Positions 1 through 9,355 of a stretch of DNA of 44,153 nucleotides are shown here, one piece after another. Source of the DNA: Deferribacteraceae bacterium (GTDB taxonomy: Bacteria > Chrysiogenota > Deferribacteres > Deferribacterales > Deferrivibrionaceae); contig JAIHAR010000016.1 of NCBI GenBank assembly GCA_020054865.1, forward strand, positions 1-44,153, written 5' to 3'. A program made the translations under genes and the position numbers. The notes under the pieces are model-generated. The model was given only the letters and a program-made list of their open reading frames with translations, had not been told where the DNA came from and ran no database searches. The stretch's first letter is position 1; every line of letters starts with the position of its first letter.

Positions 1-8
1 CCCTTTCA

Positions 9-32
9 CCTCCACAGTTAACTCTCTGGAGG
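9..32 (-). promoter_or_regulatory. Possible hairpin covering the transposase ribosome binding site
   Basis: CCTCCA at 9-14 is complementary to TGGAGG at 27-32, giving a 6-bp stem with a 12-nt loop. In the minus-strand RNA the 3' arm contains the GGAGG expected to serve the first gene of the insertion sequence. RNA entering from the pel operon would fold and hide this site. Sequestration of this kind limits read-through expression of transposases in other insertion sequences; here it is inference from a short stem. Confidence 0.35.
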
Positions 33-50
33 CTTATTATATTCACAGGT

Positions 51-84
51 GGGTCAATTTTAATGAAAAAACTGGGTCAATTTT
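51..84. repeat. Two direct 11-bp repeats at the insertion sequence end
   Basis: GGGTCAATTTT occurs at 51-61 and again at 74-84. The 23-bp period (about two helical turns) fits paired transposase binding sites in an IS21-type end. The stop codon of the adjacent beta-barrel gene (60-62) lies at the edge of the inner copy. Confidence 0.7.
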
Positions 85-1307
85 ACATGAAAATTTACAG
101 CTATTTTTAAGATACTGCCACTTTTATCGTTTTTTTCATTATATAATCCTTGAGAAGTGTATATGTAATATGTGTAATCGGGGTAAGTTATTCTCAGCTT
201 TCTTGTATAGTTTATGTAGGTATTTTCGCCAAAGCCGACACTGTTTCTTTCCTGAGAACTGTATTTATTTAAAGATATTTCTCCTGCAATCGTATTTTTA
301 TTGTTTAATTTAAAATTAAAATCTGTTTTGATGTAATCTTTCACTCCGCCGTAAAAAATATAGTTTGTTTCTTCAGCCAGTGTATTTAACCCAAGAGAGA
401 AAGAGTAATCAAAATAACGATTGCCTGTTTTGTTAAAAGATAAATTTATATAAGGAAATGTTTTTACACTTTTTCTCAAACCCAAATCAACACTTGTATT
501 CAGTCCTTCTTTTTGCTGTAAAAAACCTATAGTAAACAACTCATCAAAATTATTTATAGTGTAAGTATCTTTTTGGTAATCATATGTGTAATAGGAAGTA
601 GTTGTGAAAGTCATATAGGTGGAGGAGTAAAGATACTTTTTTAAGGCAATCTTGCTTGTTGTCCTTGAAACATCTTCAACATGTAATATTTCTGTGTTAA
701 ATGAAAACCTGTTTGCATAATTAGTGTATAAATCACGGTTTTGTTTGTATGAAAGATAATCATATTCATTGTAAATGCTGTTATTGTATGCAGTATCGTA
801 CGCTTTCCATATTTGCCCTGTGACAACTTCTGCTTCAAGCTTATCTCTATATGGTAAAGTCAGATTATACTCATTTAGTGTTTTTGAAATACTCTCCTTA
901 TCGTAATTTAAAATTTCCAAAGAGAGTTTTGCATAGGGTTGAATATTAATTTTATCATCTGTTATTAGTTTATTCTTTAACTTGCCTTCAAGAACAGATA
1001 TATTGCCGTAAAAATCTGTTGGAATCAGGTCAAATATATCAGTTGAAGATAAATTTTGACTTTCACATGGTTCAAATTTAATGTTATTTTTGATTAAAAT
1101 ATCTATCAAACTCTTAATTTCATTTTGTTTGTAAGATTTTATGACAGTAGTAACATTATCGACCTTTTCTAAATAAATATTCTCACTTTGTTCAATTTTA
1201 TAATTAGCGCTAAGAATTTTTATACATGTAATATTATCAAAACTGTCACCGAGGGCAGGGGAGCAGACAAACAGAAATAGGTAAGCAGCAAATAAAACTT
1301 TATACAT
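60..1307 (-). CDS. pelB: PelB-type outer-membrane beta-barrel protein, 3' end replaced by insertion sequence
   Basis: The 415-residue product starts with a signal peptide (about residues 1-20, ending ALG). A short domain with two cysteines (C28, C81) follows, and from about residue 150 the chain is rich in alternating aromatic and polar residues typical of outer-membrane strands. It sits where the C-terminal porin of PelB would be, directly after two TPR genes and pelA, so it probably forms the Pel export pore. Its start overlaps the upstream stop by one base (TGATG). Residues 404-415 and the stop are encoded by the insertion sequence end beginning at position 99, so the native C terminus is lost or altered. 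Whether the barrel still closes cannot be judged. The barrel call rests on composition and context. Confidence 0.65.
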   Translation of the reverse strand: MYKVLFAAYLFLFVCSPALGDSFDNITCIKILSANYKIEQSENIYLEKVDNVTTVIKSYKQNEIKSLIDILIKNNIKFEPCESQNLSSTDIFDLIPTDFYGNISVLEGKLKNKLITDDKINIQPYAKLSLEILNYDKESISKTLNEYNLTLPYRDKLEAEVVTGQIWKAYDTAYNNSIYNEYDYLSYKQNRDLYTNYANRFSFNTEILHVEDVSRTTSKIALKKYLYSSTYMTFTTTSYYTYDYQKDTYTINNFDELFTIGFLQQKEGLNTSVDLGLRKSVKTFPYINLSFNKTGNRYFDYSFSLGLNTLAEETNYIFYGGVKDYIKTDFNFKLNNKNTIAGEISLNKYSSQERNSVGFGENTYINYTRKLRITYPDYTYYIYTSQGLYNEKNDKSGSILKIAVNFHVKLTQFFH

Positions 1308-2893
1308 CAGTACACCTTTTTAAAGTTATATATATAAAATAGCTTATCATATTGCCTGCTAAAAAAATAATAATCCACCATAAATTGCGCATATTCTTTT
1401 TCAGATAGGGAATTTTTGTATTTATTTAGTAACTCATTAAAATCTTCAGGATTTTTATATTCAAACACCAATCTTAAATAATTTTTAAAATATAAGTCCT
1501 CCATATTGATATTACCGTTTCTTTTCTTCACAATATTTAGAGCTAACTGCTTGTAGTAATTTGATTCTTCAAATCTCGTCTGAATGTTTAAAATATCTGA
1601 ATACAGTAACAGAAATTCTAAGTCGTTTATATAATTTTTTAATATTTTCTTGGCAATAACTTCGGCATTGTCAATTTGTTGAATAGCTAAATACCCGCTT
1701 ATAAGCTCTAATTCTAATCCACTCTTTTTGCGAAAAAGTGGCAGGTATTTAACTAAATCAACAGTAAAATAATTTTTATTATCAATCATTAACCATATGA
1801 TACCTTTTATGTCATTATTAGTTAGCTTAGCATAGTGTTGCTGAATCAGCTCGTTTATTATTTTTTTTGATTTATCATATTCATTTAACTTTGCTAATAA
1901 TTGAGCATACAGGATTAAAAAATCTTTTTGATTTTTAAAAATATTTTTACTGTTGTTCAACGTTTTTATTGCACTTTGTAAATCATTGTCCTTTAACAGT
2001 AAAGTAATATAAAGAGATAACAGCTCTTGTGATTTATACTCAAATATTCCTTTTTCAAGTAAAAATTTTACTCTATCGTAATCATTATTTCTTAAATAAT
2101 AATTAAGTAAGTAGTAAAATTCACTAATTGTTAATTTCCCTTTAGCATTTAAATAGTTTAACAGTTTTTCCGCCTTTTCGTATTTTTTAAGCTTTATTGC
2201 TGTACTAAGTAACAATTTATAATATAAATCATTGGCTGGCAAAGTATTTGCTATAGTAAGGACTTTATATGCCTCATTGTATTTTCTTTTGTTTATGTAT
2301 AGGGTAGCAAGTTTTATTTTTTCATTTTCTGTTAAATAAGGCATAGCAAATTTGAAGTAATTAATATCAGGCATATTACCAAAATTTATATGATACTTTA
2401 AAAGAGTTATTAAATATTTTTTATCTTTAGTGTTTACATAAGCCATTTCAAGCAATTTTATTGATTTTTCCGGATATCCCGATAAATTGTAAAGCTCAAT
2501 CAATTTATCTAAATGCTTATAATCCCCCGACGAAATTTCATCTTCATATATTTTAATTTTTAAATTTGTAATCTCTTTGTAAGGAAACGTAAAAAGGATA
2601 TCTTGAATATCTTTATCTTTTGTCTTGTTGTAAATATAAAGATAGTTTGTAAAAGCTTCTCTTTGTTTGCCAAGCCACATGCAAAGTTGTGCAAGACGCT
2701 TTCTCCATTTAATATTTTTAGGCTCTAAATTTACCATCTTTTTTGCAATATTATAAGCATTTTCATTGTCATTGGAGTACATAAAACTTCTATACATTAA
2801 ATCATACATTTCTAAACTTTTAGTTTCTTGAGAAAATGCAGGATAGGAGACAGATATCAATATTATGAGTAAGATAAAACAAACTTTTTTCAT
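1307..2893 (-). CDS. pelB: Secreted TPR-repeat protein, middle part of a divided PelB
   Basis: This 528-residue protein has a signal peptide (about residues 1-21, ending AFS) and then only helical repeats of TPR type, for example A..A..L..LEP near residues 45-60 and many further 34-residue-like units with Y/A/L spacing. PelB of Pseudomonas aeruginosa is a single protein of about 1,190 residues with a membrane helix, a long periplasmic TPR array that contacts PelA, and a C-terminal barrel. This gene matches the TPR section alone, exported on its own signal. It overlaps the upstream gene by four bases (ATGA) and the downstream barrel gene by one, implying coupled translation. A role as periplasmic scaffold for PelA is inference. 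Confidence 0.7.
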   Translation of the reverse strand: MKKVCFILLIILISVSYPAFSQETKSLEMYDLMYRSFMYSNDNENAYNIAKKMVNLEPKNIKWRKRLAQLCMWLGKQREAFTNYLYIYNKTKDKDIQDILFTFPYKEITNLKIKIYEDEISSGDYKHLDKLIELYNLSGYPEKSIKLLEMAYVNTKDKKYLITLLKYHINFGNMPDINYFKFAMPYLTENEKIKLATLYINKRKYNEAYKVLTIANTLPANDLYYKLLLSTAIKLKKYEKAEKLLNYLNAKGKLTISEFYYLLNYYLRNNDYDRVKFLLEKGIFEYKSQELLSLYITLLLKDNDLQSAIKTLNNSKNIFKNQKDFLILYAQLLAKLNEYDKSKKIINELIQQHYAKLTNNDIKGIIWLMIDNKNYFTVDLVKYLPLFRKKSGLELELISGYLAIQQIDNAEVIAKKILKNYINDLEFLLLYSDILNIQTRFEESNYYKQLALNIVKKRNGNINMEDLYFKNYLRLVFEYKNPEDFNELLNKYKNSLSEKEYAQFMVDYYFFSRQYDKLFYIYNFKKVY

Positions 2894-3828
2894 ATTCCGT
2901 TCATCCCCTTCATGATTTTAAGGGATAATTTTCTGGCAGACTCAATATCTCCCTGAGAAAGATAAAATCTTAAGAAATAAGTTAACATATTTGTATCATT
3001 TACTTTTATAAAATAGTCTGAGTACTTTCTTATTAAATCTTCTGCTTTTTCAACTTTTTTATTCCATATCAAAATATTTAAGACTTTTTCAAAAAAACTA
3101 CTATTTCCGGTTTTTTCAAATAATTCCAACAACAGATTACATGCTGTATCAACATCTTTTTTATAAGTTAATAAAACATTTATCTTTTTATTTATCCAAT
3201 CTGTATTGTTAGTTAAAGCATATAATGTATCTAAAGTTTTAAGCGCTAAATCATAATCATTATGATTTAAGGATTGCAAGTACAGATCTTTAAATTCAGG
3301 TAGATATTTTTTGTCTTTTGTAAGATGCATCAACAATTTTAATGCTTCAAAACGCAAATCTTGAAAGTCCATATTTATGGTTTCTTGGTAAATAAAATCA
3401 ATTTCGTCTATAGTTTTTGATGCTGATAATAATTTTATTAGGAAGGACTTTGACAAATCTTTATATGAGATGTTTTTATCGGCAAAATAAAGATTTTTAT
3501 AAATTTGATATGATGATAACAAAAAAGCATAATCATTCAGGAGTGCTTCATCCTTACCCAAGTTTTTTATGAAGTTTGTCGCTTTATCAAACATATTGTT
3601 TTTTACGTAATAGTCTAACAAAAGCATTTTAAAATCTTTATTTTTAGGATTCAGTTTGACCAAAGGTTCTAGGTAAAGAATTGTTAATTGAATATTTTTT
3701 GAATCTTTAGATATGTAGTATTTTATAGACTTTTCAGGGAATAATATATAAAGGGAAATGGCAAACACTAATATAATACCGACTATTTCATACCAATTAA
3801 TAACTTTTTTTCCTTCGTTAATCTTCAT
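2890..3828 (-). CDS. pelB: Membrane-anchored TPR protein, N-terminal part of a divided PelB
   Basis: The protein is about 312 residues. One membrane helix near residues 12-32 (IVGIILVFAISLYILFP) is preceded by a lysine-rich stretch, consistent with inner-membrane anchoring and a periplasmic C-terminal part. The rest is helical TPR-like repeats (ILYLEPLVKLNPKNKDF is a typical unit). This corresponds to the N-terminal helix and first TPRs of PelB. I choose the ATG at 3,828, one base after the pelA stop (TGAGATG), which suits reinitiation; a TTG at 3,843 would add five residues and overlap pelA. The stop overlaps the next TPR gene by four bases. Similarity to PelB is by architecture and position more than by sequence. 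Confidence 0.65.
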   Translation of the reverse strand: MKINEGKKVINWYEIVGIILVFAISLYILFPEKSIKYYISKDSKNIQLTILYLEPLVKLNPKNKDFKMLLLDYYVKNNMFDKATNFIKNLGKDEALLNDYAFLLSSYQIYKNLYFADKNISYKDLSKSFLIKLLSASKTIDEIDFIYQETINMDFQDLRFEALKLLMHLTKDKKYLPEFKDLYLQSLNHNDYDLALKTLDTLYALTNNTDWINKKINVLLTYKKDVDTACNLLLELFEKTGNSSFFEKVLNILIWNKKVEKAEDLIRKYSDYFIKVNDTNMLTYFLRFYLSQGDIESARKLSLKIMKGMNGI

Positions 3829-3829
3829 C

Positions 3830-6529
3830 TCATTTGCATTCAACTTGAAATTCTACCTCTTTATTTTTAAAATGAACCATATCGTTTTTTATAAAATATT
3901 TATCATTAGAATTTATTATGCAATTTGAAATATTGACTAATTTTGCATCTATTGGCAAATACCCCTTAATTTTATATTTGCCATTATCTGAATAAATTAC
4001 CCTTCCGTTTGCTTGCTCTAAATAGTGAGTTTCCGGAATGGCATCAGTAAAAACTAACTTATAAAACCCGCTACCATTTAAATGGATATATCTCTGTCCA
4101 TTATAGTCATAATAGCCCAATATCCCTTGACTTAATTTTAGGTCTGGATAGCCGTAATTTGTACTTACTCTGAGAGTCCTGAGATTTTTGTTTGTTTTTA
4201 TTAGCCACGTATTATTTTCTCTGGCAATAACAGTTTCATAAAAATCCAATACCTTTAAGATATATTCCGAAACTTTAAGAGGGATAACATCTTGTTTCAA
4301 TGCCCATTTATACACATCTTTAACTGCATTAAGGCTTGCAAGTTTTACCCCTGAATAAAAGTGATAATATATATCTATCGGCTTTAGCCTATATGGCTTA
4401 TCAGTTAGCTCAAAAGTTTCTATGACCTTTTTATAACGCCAGTAATTTTCGCTAAATCCGTTAGTATATACATTTTCGTTTTGCGCTCCGGTATAGATTT
4501 GGTAAAAATTACCCCTTTTTAAGCCAGCCGGTGCTACTAATGATAAAAAAGGACTTGCTTTTGTAATCGTTGTGTCCCCGTTATTAATATTTAAATAATT
4601 ATTCTCGTAAATTAATTTAAGCCCTTCTTCAGGCGGTAAGCAGTCACCTGTCCAATAAAAAACATTTAATGGCTTGTTAATGGGAGATAATTTTGTAAGA
4701 TTTTTTATAGAACCAACTATTTCTCGTTCAATATTAAATGTATAGTTGGGAATATCAATAGAGTATTCATCTGGAATATTTGCATGTTGAATTGAAAGAG
4801 AGTAAGACTTTAACCATCTAAAAGGGTGAGAAAATGAATGGGAAGCCGGTTCAACATTTGGTAGTGAATAAATAGATTTAGCTACCTTTAAAGCTTTTGT
4901 AGAGTATTGAGGGTATGCACCATAAGGCATTATTTCCCCTTCAACAAAAGATACACCAATTGGTATTTCATATTTTTTCAATATTTCATCACGTATAACT
5001 TCACTTGCAAATTTATCAGGATAGATTTCAGAAAGTGAAACGGAGCCATCTCCATCTATGTGAGAAATCAAAACTCTTTTACCGTTTTCAGTAGTAAAGT
5101 CAGGTGCAGGAAATTCACTCAACCGCAATGATTTTTTGAGCAACTCAAAAGGATTTACTAACCACTTTATATTATTTGCAAATTCTTCAATTAGAAAACC
5201 TTCTAAAGCGTAACCTCCCCAATCTGTAATTGCTATTGGCTGATGTATTTGTTTATGTGAATTTTTAAGTTCTATTAATGGAATTCCTGTTTTAATACTA
5301 ACCATTTGTGAAGATGAAATTATTTCAGGCAGTTCAGCTTCATAGTTAGTTATTGGGTCGGTATATGAATATTGCAAATTTTCAAAAGCAGGGGACAAAT
5401 TTTCTTGTACATCAATTCCAAATGGTGAAAGGTATTTTCTTTCAAATGGAAAACCAAAATATTGTAAAAAAAGTATTTTACTGTTTGTTTTAATCTGGCC
5501 CAATAACCATTTATAAAATTTCTCATAATCTTCAATAAGATATAACTCTGGAAATACAATTATCCCTGCATATTTATCAAAAGTATATTTTTCATTTACA
5601 GCTTCCTCAGGAGTTTTAAATTCTGCAGTGTAGCCCAGATATTCTAGTGGCATTTGAATAAGTCGGTGAGCATCACTTAATGCAATATCATTTTTACTTT
5701 TGTAGACAATAAGTATTTTTCGTTTATATATTTCTATATTTGATATTCCTATTATTGATAAGTCATTATCGGTAATATACGGAATAAAACCAAGTGAGCT
5801 GATATCTTTTGCAATATTCTTAGCTATGTTAAAATTTTCCGGTTTTAAGTAATCGATAACAATTACAGGCTTATTATAAGATTTTACTTTATTTAGTTTA
5901 TCTATCAGATAATTTCTATCTGCTTGGGAAATAGAAAAATATTTTTGTCCGTCATAGCCAAAAAATAGCGACTCTGCAGCCACACCATCTATGTAGCTGT
6001 GGACATCATCTATAATTTCAAAACCCCTATTTAATAAAATTTTTGAATTTGGAAATTTTGTTTTAATTGAAATAATAAAATCTGTTAGGCTGGATTCGTA
6101 TTCTTTCCATTGGGATTGTTTGGCAATTATTTTATAGGAATCTAATGTGTCGAGAAAAAAGTTATGATAACCTTTCTTGTAAAGAGTCGTTATCTTTGAT
6201 AATAAGTATTCTCTATAATTTTTATTTCTAATGTCTGCAATTGGAGTATTCCAAGATTTATTGACACCTATTACCCATCTTTTTGTAATATCGTTAATTT
6301 CTTCGTTATGTATTTCATTGACACTTATATATGCAAAAAGTTTATCACCATATTTTTTTACTGTAAGATTATCAATATTATCTGACTGCACTACTATCCA
6401 GTCATAGAGTTGTAACATTTCTTCAGGAACTTTGCTTTCATAATAAAAGGCTACATTTAATGCAAAACTGTTTGAGGCAAAGAGTATAAAAAGTAATGTA
6501 ATAATTTTATTGAAGCATAAATGTCTCAT
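3830..6529 (-). CDS. pelA: PelA, Pel polysaccharide hydrolase and deacetylase
   Basis: An 899-residue periplasmic enzyme with signal peptide (about 1-23). The N-terminal glycoside hydrolase domain (about 25-260) has FLDTLD (D127, D130) and VAAESLF, whose E186 is the likely catalytic acid. A middle reductase-like domain is followed by a polysaccharide deacetylase domain from about residue 480, with HIDGDG (490-495) and SHSFSHPF (H564, H568), the expected metal-binding aspartate and histidines. PelA of P. aeruginosa is about 950 residues with the same order. It removes acetyl groups from Pel during export and can also cleave the polymer. The start overlaps pelG by 23 bases with AAGG upstream. 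Unlike the Pseudomonas operon, pelA here follows pelG. Confidence 0.95.
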   Translation of the reverse strand: MRHLCFNKIITLLFILFASNSFALNVAFYYESKVPEEMLQLYDWIVVQSDNIDNLTVKKYGDKLFAYISVNEIHNEEINDITKRWVIGVNKSWNTPIADIRNKNYREYLLSKITTLYKKGYHNFFLDTLDSYKIIAKQSQWKEYESSLTDFIISIKTKFPNSKILLNRGFEIIDDVHSYIDGVAAESLFFGYDGQKYFSISQADRNYLIDKLNKVKSYNKPVIVIDYLKPENFNIAKNIAKDISSLGFIPYITDNDLSIIGISNIEIYKRKILIVYKSKNDIALSDAHRLIQMPLEYLGYTAEFKTPEEAVNEKYTFDKYAGIIVFPELYLIEDYEKFYKWLLGQIKTNSKILFLQYFGFPFERKYLSPFGIDVQENLSPAFENLQYSYTDPITNYEAELPEIISSSQMVSIKTGIPLIELKNSHKQIHQPIAITDWGGYALEGFLIEEFANNIKWLVNPFELLKKSLRLSEFPAPDFTTENGKRVLISHIDGDGSVSLSEIYPDKFASEVIRDEILKKYEIPIGVSFVEGEIMPYGAYPQYSTKALKVAKSIYSLPNVEPASHSFSHPFRWLKSYSLSIQHANIPDEYSIDIPNYTFNIEREIVGSIKNLTKLSPINKPLNVFYWTGDCLPPEEGLKLIYENNYLNINNGDTTITKASPFLSLVAPAGLKRGNFYQIYTGAQNENVYTNGFSENYWRYKKVIETFELTDKPYRLKPIDIYYHFYSGVKLASLNAVKDVYKWALKQDVIPLKVSEYILKVLDFYETVIARENNTWLIKTNKNLRTLRVSTNYGYPDLKLSQGILGYYDYNGQRYIHLNGSGFYKLVFTDAIPETHYLEQANGRVIYSDNGKYKIKGYLPIDAKLVNISNCIINSNDKYFIKNDMVHFKNKEVEFQVECK

Positions 6530-7877
6530 ATTCCAACCTTATCATAGACTTGTTTAAAAACAGTAAACCTGCTATTGAAGCAATTAACATTGCTATCGCT
6601 GAGCCATATCCATAAAAATATGGCCCTAAGTTGATAGATATAATTGGTAAGATAATATTTAAAGTTGCCATTATAAAAGTAACTATTGCTGCTTCTTTTC
6701 TTTTGTTCATATAGAACAAAAATGCCAATGTTATCATTACAATTAATTGAAGCTGTATAGCAACCATATCTATGTAAAAAAGTGGAACAATCAGCAAAGG
6801 AAGGTTTAATAAATTAATAATTTTTGGAGCTGTAAGATAGAAAATAATATTAAATATCCCCTGTATAATAATAGCTTCCTTTGTAGAAATCCTTATAAGG
6901 TCTATCATGCTATTTTTATAATTTAATAGCTTGTATAATGTAGCTCCATTGACTACCCCTTTAAAATATTTGTCGTATAGCTCAGCAAAGTCTGCCTCCA
7001 GGCGTATGAAAAAAATTGCAAGGCCAGGTATTATCGTGAGATATGCAAGAAATAGGGGGAGGTCGTAGACGATTGACGCATTAATTTTACCAATTATACC
7101 AGTGCCTGTAGATGAATACCAAAACATAAATTCATCTGACCATATTCCTAAATTAAAAAAGAATCCGGCAAGCATTAAAGAGAAATATTTTTTATAATAC
7201 TTTATAAATTCAAATGATATGAATTTAGAAAAAAAGTAAGACTTAATTACCAGAAAAAGAAGAGTCAGAAAAAGAAAAATATTACTTAGAAAGAATGACC
7301 CTATAAGATAATCCAGGCCATATTTACCAAAAACAGATGCAAATATTAACACAAGCAAATAGGATAAAAAATAAGCTATGATGGTATGCTTATATTTCTT
7401 TATACTTACCGCAATGATATTTAAAATCCATATATTAGAGAGCAGTAGAAATGTCATTATAAAGAAAATATTGAAATAAAAACTATCTATCCCTTTTAAC
7501 GCAAATAGTGAATATATGATAATAAATATCCCTGAAATAGCTGTATTTAATATTATAATACCAATGAGATTTGGTATTATCGCTTTTTCTTCTTTAATAT
7601 AGATTTTATCTGCAATAAATCTTGTGAATACTAACTGATGAACACCCGAAACAATAAGGCTTAAAGCAATCAAATGAGTAACACTTACCTGAAATCTTAT
7701 AATATCAACAGAATTGTCATATAATAATATGTTTATAAAACCAACTGTTAAAATAGAAAGTATGGACGCCACCCATCCGCCTGCTGACAAAATAGTAGCG
7801 TAACTGTAAGCTACAAAAAGTGCAGTTAAGCTCTCTTTTTTCAATATTTTTTTAAGCTCAAAACCTATTCCTGCCAA
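6507..7877 (-). CDS. pelG: PelG, inner-membrane Pel transporter
   Basis: A 456-residue protein with about 12 membrane helices and the characteristic start MAGIGFELKKIL. The length equals that of Pseudomonas PelG. PelG is a flippase-like membrane protein that works with PelD, PelE and PelF to move the growing polymer across the inner membrane. The start is a TTG at 7,877 overlapping the pelF stop by 13 bases; the conserved N-terminal sequence supports this start. Translation is probably coupled to pelF. Confidence 0.95.
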   Translation of the reverse strand: MAGIGFELKKILKKESLTALFVAYSYATILSAGGWVASILSILTVGFINILLYDNSVDIIRFQVSVTHLIALSLIVSGVHQLVFTRFIADKIYIKEEKAIIPNLIGIIILNTAISGIFIIIYSLFALKGIDSFYFNIFFIMTFLLLSNIWILNIIAVSIKKYKHTIIAYFLSYLLVLIFASVFGKYGLDYLIGSFFLSNIFLFLTLLFLVIKSYFFSKFISFEFIKYYKKYFSLMLAGFFFNLGIWSDEFMFWYSSTGTGIIGKINASIVYDLPLFLAYLTIIPGLAIFFIRLEADFAELYDKYFKGVVNGATLYKLLNYKNSMIDLIRISTKEAIIIQGIFNIIFYLTAPKIINLLNLPLLIVPLFYIDMVAIQLQLIVMITLAFLFYMNKRKEAAIVTFIMATLNIILPIISINLGPYFYGYGSAIAMLIASIAGLLFLNKSMIRLEYETFMLQ

Positions 7878-9355
7878 TTTAATGCCTTATAATATATTTT
7901 TTTGTAGTTACTTATTAGTTTCTCATAGGTATAATATTTTGAAACACGTCTTATTGCAGCTTGTTGTTGCTTTTTCCAAAGGGTTTCATCAGTAAGTAAA
8001 TTAATATACGCCTGAGCCAAACAATTTGCATCTGCCACTTTGCATACAAAACCTGCTTGACCTATTTGTATATCTTCTTCATCAATACTTCCAAAAATTA
8101 AATCTTTGCATGAGCCCACATCCGTAGTTACAGCAGGTATTCCTGCTGCGAAACCTTCTAATATAGTCAGTGGCATCCCTTCACTGATGGAAGTCAGCGT
8201 ATTAACGGAAATTTTGTCAAATATATCTAAAATATTTTGAAATCCCATAAATCTAACATTTTCATTTAGCCCTAAAGTCTTAGTAAGATTTTGACACTCT
8301 TCATAGTAACTTTCATCTTCATTAGTGGGACCAACTATCCACCCTTCGGCATTTGGTAGCTTATTGACCACTATTCGCATAGCCTTTAAAAAAGTCTTTA
8401 TATCCTTTATCGGCACAACTCTTCCTATTAGGCATATTCTTTGATAATGCTCCTTTCTTTTTTCAATGAGCGGAGTTAGTTTTTTTATATCAACTCCGTT
8501 CGGTATTACATCAGTTTTTTCAGGTGGTGCACCATAAGATATTTGGACTTCAGCAGCCTTTCTGTAAAGTGACAAAATCTTATCTGCAGTAAAATAGCTA
8601 AACAAACCCAAACCGGAAAAAAAGTTATTCCAAATATCACGGACAAGATTCCCCTTTGTTTCTGAGTAGGTTATAAAAGGTGTTCGCATTGTAAACCAAT
8701 CTGAAGTCATTAAATCTATTTTACGTTCCTTAGTGTAGATGCCATGTTCAGTTAATATATATGGGATATTTTTAGATATTTTTATTAGTCCAGCTAAAAA
8801 CCCGGCATAACCCGTAGACGGTGAATGGACTACCTTTATTTCTGGCAACCTGTTTATCATATCAAAAAGATTCGAAATAGGTATGTGTATATTTCTTATC
8901 GTCCAAAAGTAATCTATAAAGGATTCATTCTCATATTTATTGAAATATGTATCTTTTGTATATTCCCATGACTTATCTGAATATAAAAAATCTTTTAGTT
9001 TAAATTTACTGATTAAATTTGAAAGAAAGTAAAGTTTATCTTTAGATGAATGCATCATTCTAAAAAGATTATGAATTTCATCTATTTGATTAATAACTTC
9101 AAGATTTTGTTTTATACTTTTTGGCTTTGGAAATTTTTTCTCTTCGAAAATAAATACTTCTTCAAAGTAAACTATATTTTTGGGGAACGCATACATTTGC
9201 TTTTTGTACTGGTCTTTTTGCCCACCAATAAAAATAAGTCCGAAATTAATTTCAGGATTACCCTCAATGAGTTGGTGTATCCAAGTAGAAACTCCGCCTT
9301 GAATGTAAGGATAAGTCCCTTCTCCAATAATAAGAATATCTACTGTTTTATTCAT
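7865..9355 (-). CDS. pelF: PelF, Pel glycosyltransferase
   Basis: A 496-residue cytosolic GT-B glycosyltransferase of the GT4 type. The N-terminal domain starts with a glycine-rich loop (EGTYPYIQGGVSTW). The C-terminal domain begins near residue 300 with LIGRVVPIKDI and carries the E-x7-E motif in SEGMPLTILEG. PelF uses a UDP-sugar to build the N-acetylgalactosamine-rich Pel polymer and docks on the PelD-PelE-PelG membrane complex. It overlaps pelE by eight bases and pelG by 13. Confidence 0.96.
   Translation of the reverse strand: MNKTVDILIIGEGTYPYIQGGVSTWIHQLIEGNPEINFGLIFIGGQKDQYKKQMYAFPKNIVYFEEVFIFEEKKFPKPKSIKQNLEVINQIDEIHNLFRMMHSSKDKLYFLSNLISKFKLKDFLYSDKSWEYTKDTYFNKYENESFIDYFWTIRNIHIPISNLFDMINRLPEIKVVHSPSTGYAGFLAGLIKISKNIPYILTEHGIYTKERKIDLMTSDWFTMRTPFITYSETKGNLVRDIWNNFFSGLGLFSYFTADKILSLYRKAAEVQISYGAPPEKTDVIPNGVDIKKLTPLIEKRKEHYQRICLIGRVVPIKDIKTFLKAMRIVVNKLPNAEGWIVGPTNEDESYYEECQNLTKTLGLNENVRFMGFQNILDIFDKISVNTLTSISEGMPLTILEGFAAGIPAVTTDVGSCKDLIFGSIDEEDIQIGQAGFVCKVADANCLAQAYINLLTDETLWKKQQQAAIRRVSKYYTYEKLISNYKKIYYKALNWQE

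Larger units (their letters stand above)
1..99 (-). mobile_element. Left end of an IS21-family-like insertion sequence (partial)
   Basis: Read on the minus strand, this segment starts with TGT at position 99. It carries two copies of an 11-bp repeat (plus-strand GGGTCAATTTT at 51-61 and 74-84), each followed by an ATGAAAA-like tract and spaced 23 bp apart. A strong ribosome binding site (GGAGG, complement of 9-13) points out of the window. A TGT terminus, subterminal repeated transposase-binding sites and a start just inside the left end are typical of IS21 (istA/istB) elements. The transposase itself lies beyond the edge, so the family call is inference from the end structure. The element is oriented with the pel genes and interrupts the last of them. 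Confidence 0.6.

Noticed and set aside
1307-3843. Sequencing frameshifts or decay as the cause of the split pelB
   Set aside because: Two downstream pieces begin with their own signal peptides and the overlaps are typical of coupled genes, so these look like three genuine genes.
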